From assembly GCF_036492635.1 (NCBI RefSeq), contig NZ_AP025306.1:372001-436000 (forward strand): DNA of 64,000 nt. Reading direction: 5' to 3'. Position 1 is the first letter of the stretch; every line of letters begins with the position of its first letter. Below the pieces are notes generated by a model. That model worked only from the letters and a program-made list of their open reading frames with translations. It had not been told where the DNA came from and searched no databases. This stretch comes from Aureibacter tunicatorum. Its GTDB lineage: Bacteria; Bacteroidota; Bacteroidia; Cytophagales; Cyclobacteriaceae. The position numbers and the translations under genes are program-made. This document shows, in pieces, positions 43,201 to 51,457 of the stretch.

Positions 43201-44853
43201 AACAAGATAATTTACAGCATTAATAAGATCTTTTGCAGAATTCTTTTTGTTGTATTTTGAGCCTTGATCGTACCATTTTCTTCCATAGAAGCCACTACCT
43301 CTCGCATGTATTTGTGCAACTACTATTCCTCTGTCTAGTAGTTGAAAAGGGAAAGTATTGAAATAAGGAAAATAAGTCATGCCATATTCAGCATAAGCTC
43401 CTATCAGCCATGGTGTTTGTTCATTTATTGGAGTTCCCCTTTTATAGCATATGGTAATAGGTATTTTTACACTATCATCTGAAGGAGCATATATTCTCTT
43501 AGTCACATATTCTTTTGGATTCAATTTGTGATTATTCAACCCGTTCTTTTTATGAATTTTTAGAATAGTTTTTTCTTCAGTCTCAACATCAAACTTAAAA
43601 GAGTATTCAAAATCGTCTAGAGGCTCAACACTAAAGATGACTTGTGAAGAATCTTGAGATATGACATTATTACAGTTGACAATTTCATGATTACGAGAGC
43701 TTAAATCCAGCCATTTTGATTTTTTATCATTTATATTATAAAGTTGGTGGTAATTTTTGCCTCCATATGAATATTCCTGAATAATATGATTTGGAGTTCT
43801 TATGAAGTTTCCCCTGCGTAAGGAGTCGTTGCCACTGGCGATCAATTCGGTATGGTTAAGATTATACTGATTTATTGGCGAGCGAAAAAGTTCAGTATAA
43901 AATGTTTCTTTAAAAAAATTGTCGCTAGTGAAAATTGTAAAGAAATCGTCGTCATAACTATGATCGACATAGATGTGGCCATTTGAGTTTTCAAGGTCGA
44001 ATTCTTTCCAAACAAGTTTATCAATGTTATTTGGACTTAAAAAAAGCCGGGTCTCTATATTTAGAGAATCTAGACTAAGCATCAAATATTTCTTAGAAGT
44101 AGTTTGCTTGATAGAAACGTCAATGTCGAGGTTGTCGTTTTTATAAATAATTTTATCTTCGCTTTTTTTAGTATTAATTTTATGTAGATAGATCTCATGG
44201 CTTTTGTCAAGAGAATCGAATTGCGTGTATATAAAATGTTCATTATCTACCCATAAGTTTGAACGTATTTTCTCTAGTTGATCATCAATGACTTTTTTTT
44301 CATATATGTCCCATATATATAAATCAGGCTTTTCATTGCCTTTTTTATCAATAGTGAAAATCAGTTTTTTATTATCTTGGCTTATAGATCCTAGTGAGTA
44401 ATTAGCAAAGCCACCTTTGAACAATTCATTTGGATTGAAATAGAGTTCCTCAGGAGCATCGATGGCATTTATTTTTTGACGATATTCTATCGGAAAGTTT
44501 TCAGCGGAATCATAAACTGAAAAGTATTTATAGCCATTTTTATAATGAGGGATGGAGGATTCTGTAGGGTCTTTCGTTTCCTTTAATTCTTGGTATAATA
44601 ATTCTACAAATTTTTCTGAATCTCTAAAAGACCTCTCAAAGTACGCATTCTCGGCCTCCAAGTAATTAATAACTCTATGATCTTTTTCATTTTCCAACCA
44701 TTTGAAAGGATCATGAAGAGTGTCTCCATGTATAATTCGCATAGCCGGGATCTTTTCAGGAAGAGGAGGTTTTATTTGTGAAAATGATTCTTGATGTGTG
44801 AAAATCAGAAAAATAATGATTAGAAAAAATGGGTACAGATGATTTGAAATCAT
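40267..44853 (-). CDS. Prolyl oligopeptidase (S9A) fused to a CarboxypepD-reg-like / DUF5686 outer-membrane barrel
   Basis: 1528 residues in one uninterrupted frame. After a signal peptide ending SFSQ, residues about 30-705 form a complete S9A oligopeptidase: a propeller starting IKPPLPEKIPAMRI, then a hydrolase domain with Ser567 in EGTSAGG, Asp653 in YGDTRV and His688 in SGHMTGG. At about 714 IQGIVRDSNGDPLSYVNIYLDGTNIGT begins the usual N-terminus of DUF5686 proteins (CarboxypepD-reg-like domain), followed by the DUF5686 region and barrel strands to the C-terminus. DUF5686 proteins normally carry their own signal peptide and no peptidase. The fusion would fix the peptidase to the outer membrane. 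It starts away from the cytochrome genes and seems monocistronic. Confidence 0.85.
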   Translation of the reverse strand: MISNHLYPFFLIIIFLIFTHQESFSQIKPPLPEKIPAMRIIHGDTLHDPFKWLENEKDHRVINYLEAENAYFERSFRDSEKFVELLYQELKETKDPTESSIPHYKNGYKYFSVYDSAENFPIEYRQKINAIDAPEELYFNPNELFKGGFANYSLGSISQDNKKLIFTIDKKGNEKPDLYIWDIYEKKVIDDQLEKIRSNLWVDNEHFIYTQFDSLDKSHEIYLHKINTKKSEDKIIYKNDNLDIDVSIKQTTSKKYLMLSLDSLNIETRLFLSPNNIDKLVWKEFDLENSNGHIYVDHSYDDDFFTIFTSDNFFKETFYTELFRSPINQYNLNHTELIASGNDSLRRGNFIRTPNHIIQEYSYGGKNYHQLYNINDKKSKWLDLSSRNHEIVNCNNVISQDSSQVIFSVEPLDDFEYSFKFDVETEEKTILKIHKKNGLNNHKLNPKEYVTKRIYAPSDDSVKIPITICYKRGTPINEQTPWLIGAYAEYGMTYFPYFNTFPFQLLDRGIVVAQIHARGSGFYGRKWYDQGSKYNKKNSAKDLINAVNYLVDQKMTSYDRVILEGTSAGGLLMGMIANMAPTVCKAMIIRVGVLDLLTQLTGKQNNSTISHHTVFGNTFEEKKAFEYVKSYSPYENLKDQSYPTILLLHGYGDTRVSFWNSAKYIANFRYMQNNPNSIYMKTDMNSGHMTGGGNNPRLREAAMKNAFILKTLGKTSDYKSIQGIVRDSNGDPLSYVNIYLDGTNIGTTTNHRGKYNLDLPSGENNLVFKYISFKTKTIPTNKINSKYLDIVLENEDMYLENITVTDEYDDPAYKVIKAAQNVRKKHKKAVKNFSQDIYARTTEGFDTIPEKFPWFFPKNIELDSGFYYLTESISHYTKELPDERKEIMKSSIVAGQAQGYSYNRASDAEINIYDNIFGKQFTGRGLISPISSTAMMYYRYELLGYYEENDVHINKIKVISKRKNDPAVSGIIYIAEDTWNVIAYDFDINPAQLEAFTYDKFNISSSYTNIQDDIWMPENVIFKGVFSIMGFTASYNGFFKYSDIKVNEEIPQGFFHNEMFRIDDGVQKNDTSFWTQNRPIKLTQPEIEYYQYQDSLQTVRNSPAYKDSVQRAQNKFKLKNLIGGYYRGNHKNNTTWSYPSLPELVSFNTVEGFTGALEFTKRKRLKDLWFFDKHELKLGARYGFSNERLNLYGKYTKTFDFINFETVSISAGKDIRQFDGNKPIGKLLNMAYSLIDRKNYMKLYGLEYAQIEYSRELINGVKLSSSISYENRQPLKNTTDFSWKKTKYDENGHPTNAYTSNNPLDPASDSDAFEAHQAAILDIYLRFRIKQKYYTYPSYRMHMQSKYPELFVQYKKGININGDQTDFDYLGLAIQDNISLGMLGDFHWSATYGTFINDNKVSFMDYKHFNGNETFFLESRYDNKGFNGKILSAKFKMLNYYKYSTTNDFYEIHAEHNFGGFILNKIPVLRKIPGNVIVAIDHFNTFGKHHHTELSTGVDFLESLKLFWVNAYSKNEKFQTGFKLGIEL

Positions 44854-45097
44854 AGAAATGTTTTATGTTTTAGTTTTTTTATAATTAAAACGTTAAAATT
44901 GAGATCTATTATTTCTTTAAATATAAATATTTGCATCTTTTAAAAATCAAGTGTTATTTTATCTTTTAATTGTTATTTATTATGTGTGGGGTGTTGGGGA
45001 TTATTGGATAATCTCTTTATGAAGTTTATGTATCCAGTCGTTTTGGTTTCTCAGAGTTAATTTTAATAAGAAGAGCAAGGTATAATCTCATTGAAAA

Positions 45098-47554
45098 TTA
45101 CAAGCTCTCAGCTCTTTTCATGCTTTTGTCGCCTACTTGTTTTATGGCGCTTTTGTGTTGCCACGAAGAGTAGTCTGGGGAAGACATTCTTGCTTCGTTT
45201 TTGCTAACTTTTTTTCGAATTTTATCATATCCCATCTTATCGACAACGCATTCAACGGCATGCCAATTTTGCAAGAACACTTCATACTCATGCGGAAATG
45301 TCAGGCATCGAATTCGTTCAAATAATTCCAACAGATTGGATTGTTCAAAAAGACGCAAGCAACCTTCGGCGAACCCTGTGCTGAGAAGCATAGGATTGAA
45401 GGCAACATTGACAAAATACTTTTGTGTTCTGCCAATAGTGCGGGCAATAAAAGGAGAATCGACATATCTGCCTTCCATAAAGCAAGTCAGTTCTGTTTTG
45501 ACAGCTTGAGGAACTGCTTTGCTCAGATTGAATTTGATTCGATCAAAATTTGTCCAATGTGATTCTGGGTTTTCGATCATTTTATTCAAATCCTTGGAAC
45601 CTAGCCAATTGTAACCTGATGTGAAGATCTGGCCTATATATGCCATATCATATAGGGACAATGATTGATCAAATACGTTAAGACGTTGTTGCTGGACATC
45701 AAAAAGCATATTATTTGAATTCAGCACAGTCAACATAGAATCTCCATTGCCTAAAACCAGATTATAAGCGGCTAACTCTCCCAAGGCCAAATGCAAGGCC
45801 GGATTTTCCTCAAATACTTTTAGATCAAGCGGATCCAAAGGTCTTTTCATTTTTCTATTGGACAGGTTAGGGGGAGTGCTTTTATGATGCAACGCTTGCC
45901 CTTCCATTTTAGACATCAACAATCCTAGAACCATGGCGTCATCTTCCTTGTTGACTTCAAAAGCGTCAAGAAATTCCTCTTCAGACTCTTTTGGATGCTT
46001 GCAAGTTTCAAGGCCTTTCACAAACTCTAAGAAGCTATTGTCATCAGTATTGATTACTCTACACTCAGGAGCAGTCACTCGACGGCCTAAAAGTCGCACA
46101 ACATTATTGGCAATAGCTTCTTTCTCAATATTATCTCCTCGATTTCCTTTGTCTGAGTAAAACTTGAAAACATGCTCTACAGGAGCGCCGGCTAAGTCAA
46201 GGCTTTGCAAAAAGAATGTTTGGCTATTGTTGCCTGAGCCTACGGGATCAATCCCGCTGACGGTAGAAAAATCTATTTTAGGATGATCAAAGACCATATT
46301 CCAAAAGCCTCTGAATTTTGGCAATTCCAATACTTCCAAAGGAAATTGCAACGCATGCCCTTCATGGATTCCTCTTGGAGCTAATGATTTTGACGGTGCC
46401 CGCGAATCCTCAGCTTCTTCCATTTTGCTTGAACAAGGCATTAACCCTGCGGATGCTTCGTATTTGAAACGATTGGAGTTGACTGCCGGAGGAAGCCCCA
46501 TTTCCTGTCGCATGCCTTCTTCAATTCTTTTTTTCAAACTAGTTGAATTCTCGCTCTTTCCGTTATTTAATATCTTGATTCCAGCCATGGTTTTGCCGAA
46601 TGCGATTTGAGGAGGACTTATGCCTAAGCCATATTGCTGTGAAAACAAGCCTTCTCTTTTTGACCCTATTGGAGTCCATTGAGCAGAGGCTTGAACTTTT
46701 GGAAGGTAAATCATTAGTTCACCTTGACTAAGGTCAGCTACTATCTCTATGGCTGGGCGAGATTTGCTTTTTGGATATCCGCAAACGGTTAAATCAGCAT
46801 GAAATTGGTCAGCCAATAAATGGTACATTTCTCTGAGCAGAGCGCAGCCTGTTCGCGTATGAGAGAGTAGGTAGCAAAGTGCTGAAAAGTCATTTTCAGC
46901 TTGTTTCATTTCCTTAGGGTTTCCTTGATAAAATAGCCTGCAATGTGTTCTGAAGCCTTCAGTTAGTTGCCCCAAATATTTGCTTAGTGATCTATTTTCA
47001 TATAGCTTTTGATCGGATTCACTGTAAGGGCCATTTCCAATATTTAATCTGATGCCTAATTCGGAAGGCATTGGGAGGGCTAATTTATGCGTTTTCATTA
47101 GCCTGATGATTTCTTTTTGTTGAGAGTAAATATCATCTATGAGTTCGGCGTAAATCCTTACTTCTTCGCTTTCTTGCAGATCTTTTTGCCAGATGATATG
47201 CCTGCTATTCCACTGGACGACTATGTTTTCTAGCCTATGTAGGCAAATCATTTGTTCTCGAAGGATCTCATGTATCATGCGACTCATTCCATAGTTGCTA
47301 ATCGAAACGACGTCAGCTCTTTGAGAAGTTAGGTGTAAGTATGTTTGTATTAATTCGGTGGCTTGATCAATGAGGTCGATGTCTTCGGATGGTCTAGCTT
47401 CTTTTTTCCAAGCACTGAAATTTTTAGCGCTTTTGAACATGCATTGGATAGGTGCGCTAAATTGACAGTTTGGCGGATTTTTGGATACGCTATTGTTTCT
47501 GGCAGAGGAATGCAGGGAAATTGAATTATTAGACTTGCCAAGCCGATCAAACAT
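45098..47554 (-). CDS. PIQ-motif effector-like protein with M91-like remnant and kinase-like C-terminal domain
   Basis: 818 residues, no signal peptide; APIQ follows a Ser/Asn-rich leader (PIQ at 35-37). LLSHTRTGCALL (about 229-240) matches the LMSxPxGR segment of the other PIQ proteins. PPQIAFGKTMAGIKILNNG (314-332) and EGMRQEMGLPP (346-356) follow the M91 core, but HExxH is replaced by K321-TMA-G325. From about 430 the sequence resembles a PI3/4-kinase/HopBF1-like fold: Gly-rich GSGNNS (439-444), Lys464 in HVFKFY, Glu477/479, Asp605 in GNGD, Asn614/615, and Asp629 in FDQ. So the active part may be a kinase. It lies 106 bp downstream of the intact M91 gene on the same strand. Kinase and M91 calls are inference. 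Confidence 0.75.
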   Translation of the reverse strand: MFDRLGKSNNSISLHSSARNNSVSKNPPNCQFSAPIQCMFKSAKNFSAWKKEARPSEDIDLIDQATELIQTYLHLTSQRADVVSISNYGMSRMIHEILREQMICLHRLENIVVQWNSRHIIWQKDLQESEEVRIYAELIDDIYSQQKEIIRLMKTHKLALPMPSELGIRLNIGNGPYSESDQKLYENRSLSKYLGQLTEGFRTHCRLFYQGNPKEMKQAENDFSALCYLLSHTRTGCALLREMYHLLADQFHADLTVCGYPKSKSRPAIEIVADLSQGELMIYLPKVQASAQWTPIGSKREGLFSQQYGLGISPPQIAFGKTMAGIKILNNGKSENSTSLKKRIEEGMRQEMGLPPAVNSNRFKYEASAGLMPCSSKMEEAEDSRAPSKSLAPRGIHEGHALQFPLEVLELPKFRGFWNMVFDHPKIDFSTVSGIDPVGSGNNSQTFFLQSLDLAGAPVEHVFKFYSDKGNRGDNIEKEAIANNVVRLLGRRVTAPECRVINTDDNSFLEFVKGLETCKHPKESEEEFLDAFEVNKEDDAMVLGLLMSKMEGQALHHKSTPPNLSNRKMKRPLDPLDLKVFEENPALHLALGELAAYNLVLGNGDSMLTVLNSNNMLFDVQQQRLNVFDQSLSLYDMAYIGQIFTSGYNWLGSKDLNKMIENPESHWTNFDRIKFNLSKAVPQAVKTELTCFMEGRYVDSPFIARTIGRTQKYFVNVAFNPMLLSTGFAEGCLRLFEQSNLLELFERIRCLTFPHEYEVFLQNWHAVECVVDKMGYDKIRKKVSKNEARMSSPDYSSWQHKSAIKQVGDKSMKRAESL

Positions 47555-47660
47555 TTAATATAGCGCTTATTATGTGAGTTTTACTGATTCAAATGCAATG
47601 ATTAAATAACTCGATTATTGGCATTGTGTTATTTGTCAACACATTATCCATGAAAAAGCT

Positions 47661-49949
47661 CTATTCAACTTTTAATTTTAGTGTTTCATCTATAGAAGCG
47701 GTATTCGCCACATGATTCATTCTAAGCGGAAGATGCCAAGCTTTTCTAATTTGATTTTCGAAAAATTCGATAACATAATGTTCTTCGTTATTTGTCATTA
47801 ATAATGCATTTGGATCAGCTTTGTATTCTTCCTCAAACAAAGCTTTTCGATTAGCTCCTTTTAAATTATTCCATGCGTGGCCCATTTCATGATAAAAAGC
47901 AACAAAATCAGGCATGAGTATCAATCGTTTGTTTGGCAGTGTTCTGTGCTCAAGGTCTTTTAATGTTGTGTCAAATTTTGATTCTTTTGCTCTTTGCTCT
48001 GTTCTTACTTCTGGGTCAAAATACGGCATGCTTTTCATATTATCGTAAAGCTCTATTTTTTTGCCATTTACAGGAATAAGGAAGTTGGATTCAGCTGCTC
48101 TACCGGCAATTACTCTGGGAAATGGATTTTCAACGGAAAATTTATATTTGCAATCTGCAACTCGTGTGTTCGTTGGAAATTGACCGCTGAGTTGCATATT
48201 TTCTTCTTTAGTAGGCATCATGTAGGCTTTAAATGCAGCCAAAGGTCTAAAGTACTTACGCCCTTCAGGTTTTGACATTATTTTGGCAAACATATCCAAA
48301 ATATTTACGATAAACTCTTCTTTGTCAAATTCAGGAATTTGACGCTTAAATGAATGGTCTTTGAATACTAAGACAGAGTGATCTTTGTCTTGGATTCTAA
48401 AATGTTGGCAATAATCATTAAACTCTCTTTCTTCATCAGCTCGCATGCTGTTGTCTAAGTTGACAAAAGAAATATTCGCCCTATTGGTGTATCTGATTAA
48501 GTCTAAATGCTCTTGAGTCACGCATTTTAGCAAGGCAAGGATGCTTGAGGAGTAAATAGGGTGATATCTAAAGCTTATAAATTCTGTCGTTCTATTCCAT
48601 TCATAAATTAGTTCTTCCAATTTGTGCAATGTTAGAAGTTGGAAGCGCGAACCTTTTATATCCATTACTCTAAGCCTTGATATTCTTTCATCTCCTTTTA
48701 ATCTATTCCAATAGGTGTTTACTTGAACCATTTCGGCGCGAGTTTTGGCCATATCTTCTTTAAGACTTTCATATTCATCGACTAGCTCTTCCATTTGTGG
48801 GAGCAATGGAACCAACATGTTTCTTTGATGAAAGTTGAAAGGGTCTTCTTCCTTTAAGGATTTTTGAAAATTTCTTAGGACTAATAAATCTGATTTGTCA
48901 GTCCAACCTTGAGCTTGAGCATTATTGCGCCTCCACAAAGGTCTTGGACAAAATAGATCTGCATTTTGTCTTGCTAGTGAAGGCGATTGGCAACGGTTTG
49001 GATCAAATGCGAAATTTTCTTTTTGCCTCCAAAGTTCTTGATGTTGTTCCCAAGGCCATGTGATTTCCACTCCATGTTGATAAAAATGCATGCCGCTCAA
49101 TGACATCGTTTCTACTTCCGGAGATCTCACACCTTTGTGCGACATGTAGGCATGATGCACGATATTCAACACATTGGGAGCAAAGCCTCCTGATACGCCA
49201 TTTTCTAATGAAGCGCCTGATGATACGACTGTGGCTTCATCTAGATGATCCATTAGAATATGTAAATGCGTTGCAGCAAGATTTCGGCTTACTTTGGTGA
49301 AAAAATAGAGGGTAATGTTAAGCTTCATAGCTTCCCAACGGCTTTTACACGCTTGTGAGCCATCGTCAGGATAGAATTTTTTGGTTTCGAATAGAAATTT
49401 TGCCAATTCGCAAATCTCATGTTCTTGATTTTCTTCGTCAATAATTATGTTGCCTTGCGGGTCGGTTATCTCATCGAGTATTTCACTCAAGTCAAAAGGA
49501 ATTCTTTGATGCGCGTACTGTTCTATAAATGGCAGGGTATCCGCTTTGTCTCTAGGCATTCCGATAAAAATATTTACTAATCCCATATTTCGTTTTATTG
49601 GCCAAAATGCAGGACCGCTTTTATGTGTCGTTTGAAACCTAAGATCATCCATGCTTGATTCCTCGTCTATGCGAATAGGGTATTCCAGATCAGTCAAAGC
49701 TTGTTCTAGCTCAAAAAGTATATGCTCAGCTTCTTCATCGCTTTTGTCAAAGAGGCTGTGAAATTGTGCCGGCATTTCTTTCAATGTCTCAATGGGATGC
49801 ATCGAGTCTTTTCCGACATAAATCATTCTTTGTATAGGCGAAAATGTATTGGGTTGTGGTGGATATAGTTTTCGTTGAGCTGCGCGACTCGATGGTTTAT
49901 TAAGTTTATTGTAAGCGGGCTTTTTATTGCCGATTAGATGTTCACGCAT
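47661..49949 (-). CDS. PIQ-motif effector-like protein with intact M91 (NleD-like) zinc-peptidase domain
   Basis: 762 residues without a signal peptide. The leader carries SPIQR (PIQR at 38-41), close to the consensus of contractile-injection cargo. A long, helical middle region follows, with IMSKPEGRKYF near residues 560-575. The C-terminal domain has the zinc motif HEMGH (687-691), followed by AWNNLKG and by EEHYVIEFFENQIRK...LPLR (about 721-742), the M91 pattern in which a Glu/Asn-containing segment follows the HExxH helix. M91 peptidases such as NleD cut host signalling kinases. Here the target is unknown. The gene is the only one of the window's PIQ proteins with an intact zinc motif. 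Confidence 0.85.
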   Translation of the reverse strand: MREHLIGNKKPAYNKLNKPSSRAAQRKLYPPQPNTFSPIQRMIYVGKDSMHPIETLKEMPAQFHSLFDKSDEEAEHILFELEQALTDLEYPIRIDEESSMDDLRFQTTHKSGPAFWPIKRNMGLVNIFIGMPRDKADTLPFIEQYAHQRIPFDLSEILDEITDPQGNIIIDEENQEHEICELAKFLFETKKFYPDDGSQACKSRWEAMKLNITLYFFTKVSRNLAATHLHILMDHLDEATVVSSGASLENGVSGGFAPNVLNIVHHAYMSHKGVRSPEVETMSLSGMHFYQHGVEITWPWEQHQELWRQKENFAFDPNRCQSPSLARQNADLFCPRPLWRRNNAQAQGWTDKSDLLVLRNFQKSLKEEDPFNFHQRNMLVPLLPQMEELVDEYESLKEDMAKTRAEMVQVNTYWNRLKGDERISRLRVMDIKGSRFQLLTLHKLEELIYEWNRTTEFISFRYHPIYSSSILALLKCVTQEHLDLIRYTNRANISFVNLDNSMRADEEREFNDYCQHFRIQDKDHSVLVFKDHSFKRQIPEFDKEEFIVNILDMFAKIMSKPEGRKYFRPLAAFKAYMMPTKEENMQLSGQFPTNTRVADCKYKFSVENPFPRVIAGRAAESNFLIPVNGKKIELYDNMKSMPYFDPEVRTEQRAKESKFDTTLKDLEHRTLPNKRLILMPDFVAFYHEMGHAWNNLKGANRKALFEEEYKADPNALLMTNNEEHYVIEFFENQIRKAWHLPLRMNHVANTASIDETLKLKVE

Positions 49950-50065
49950 TTTTTACATATTCTTTGAGATAAAACCATTAAAGGAAAAATATTGTTGAAC
50001 TCTATTTTCTCTATTGACAATGTCTGTATAGAGAGGTCTCCCCATGTCTTTTATTTATTCTCGAG

Positions 50066-51331
50066 TCAATCAAGCGTATTTGCCCAATCAGAGTTTCTTA
50101 TCAGAACGATTGCTTGGCAATAATCGGTGAGTACTATATTGGGACCTTTTATCTTTAGGTTTTCATCAAGGATATTAGCTATTATGCCCTTTGTTTCGAT
50201 TAAACTTAATTTTTTGCTGTAAGGAGAGTTATTATCATTAATGACAAAAAGTGTATTAGAGTTTTTTGTGGAGAATTCTTTTAGGGCATTTATACCTGAA
50301 CTATAATTGATAAAAGGAGCATCAAAGGTATACTCTATTTTAGTGCAAGGACCTTTGTCTCTTATAAATTCAGGAAGGGCAGATGAATTAAGACCAACGT
50401 GGCTGTCAATTATTTGAGTTATAATCGAAAATGTTTTATTTTGAAAAGGAAGTTCATTTGAAGAATTAATTCGATGGGCAAAACTTCCCTCTTTTTTTTG
50501 CAAAACATGTCCAAACCCGAAATAGCCATAAAATTTCTGATGTTTAAGATTTAACTGCTTGTAAATTGTTTTAAAGTTATCATATTGATGCTTGCCTCGT
50601 TCTTCAAAGTCAGAGCAAAGCTGTTGTCGCAATAGATTTAAATCAAAGAGGTTTTGATTGTTGAGTTTAGGAGTGTAGGCTTTTATAATTTCAGGCATTT
50701 TGTTTTTTGCCCACTGTTTGAGCTCACTTTTTTCTGAAGGCACTGATATAGAAGGGTTTCTTAATATTTGTTTTATTTGAAGACTGGCGAGATCATAATT
50801 ATATAGTGGTTCTATTCCAATTACTTTAATTCGTTTATCTAAAGGCAGTTTTTGATTGTATGCGTAGATTTTTCGCCATTTGTCGTGATAAGATTTTGCA
50901 TTTCTGCCCATTACGACACCCCAGTTTTTCAAAGTGTGTTGAATAAGAGAGTCATTCCCATTTGCTAAGTATTGATTTATAAAATAGGCTTGACTGTAAT
51001 CCAATTCCGCCAAATGGTATTTCATGCCAATTTTCTCATTTAAGTATTTGATTAATTGAACATCAATGATTTGCGATTGCTCTGTTCCATGCATTTCTCC
51101 GAAAAGTATCAAATCATGGTCTTTAATTGTTTTGTTAAGTATTTTGAAGTTAAATAGCTTACCATGTTTTACATTTTCAATTTGGTTTTGATGTTTATCC
51201 CAGTACTCAATATATGCTTTGTCATGATAGTATTCTTTAATAACAAACATAGAGTAAACTGCGATGATTGAAATAGCAATGAGTATAAAAGTTATAGAAA
51301 TTAGTTTCACGGTAGTTTTATAGAGTTTCAT
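50066..51331 (-). CDS. EreA/ChaN-like (TIKI-fold) membrane-anchored protein
   Basis: 421 residues with an N-terminal signal anchor (about 10-32). Then LILFGEMHGTEQSQ (about residues 73-86) gives the GEMHGT signature of the erythromycin esterase/ChaN/TIKI superfamily. His and Glu residues in YHLAELDYS and GYFGFGHV fit its active-site positions. Members are metal-dependent hydrolases or haem-handling proteins; resistance is not implied. It lies between two PIQ genes on the same strand with gaps of 117 and 127 bp. Confidence 0.7.
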   Translation of the reverse strand: MKLYKTTVKLISITFILIAISIIAVYSMFVIKEYYHDKAYIEYWDKHQNQIENVKHGKLFNFKILNKTIKDHDLILFGEMHGTEQSQIIDVQLIKYLNEKIGMKYHLAELDYSQAYFINQYLANGNDSLIQHTLKNWGVVMGRNAKSYHDKWRKIYAYNQKLPLDKRIKVIGIEPLYNYDLASLQIKQILRNPSISVPSEKSELKQWAKNKMPEIIKAYTPKLNNQNLFDLNLLRQQLCSDFEERGKHQYDNFKTIYKQLNLKHQKFYGYFGFGHVLQKKEGSFAHRINSSNELPFQNKTFSIITQIIDSHVGLNSSALPEFIRDKGPCTKIEYTFDAPFINYSSGINALKEFSTKNSNTLFVINDNNSPYSKKLSLIETKGIIANILDENLKIKGPNIVLTDYCQAIVLIRNSDWANTLD

Positions 51332-51457
51332 CTTAGGTGATTTTGATTAATGATGAAACTAAATTATACTTAAAATCTGGTCCTGTAAATTCAGGTTTGC
51401 TGAATGGTGTTAAACACCAACTAATTGGGCAAATTTCATTACCAAATCGTTATGTAT

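Noticed and set aside
45098-47554. HipA-type toxin for the kinase-like domain
   Set aside because: No HipB-like antitoxin next to it and the protein has a long effector-type N-terminus; PI3/4K-like or HopBF1-like order of motifs fits better.
47661-49949. DUF4157 eCIS cargo domain
   Set aside because: The HExxH here lies at the C-terminus in an M91 context, not in the short HExxH domain that directly follows the leader in DUF4157 proteins.
50066-51331. Macrolide resistance gene
   Set aside because: The GEMHGT signature marks a broad superfamily; the membrane anchor and context do not match EreA/EreB enzymes.
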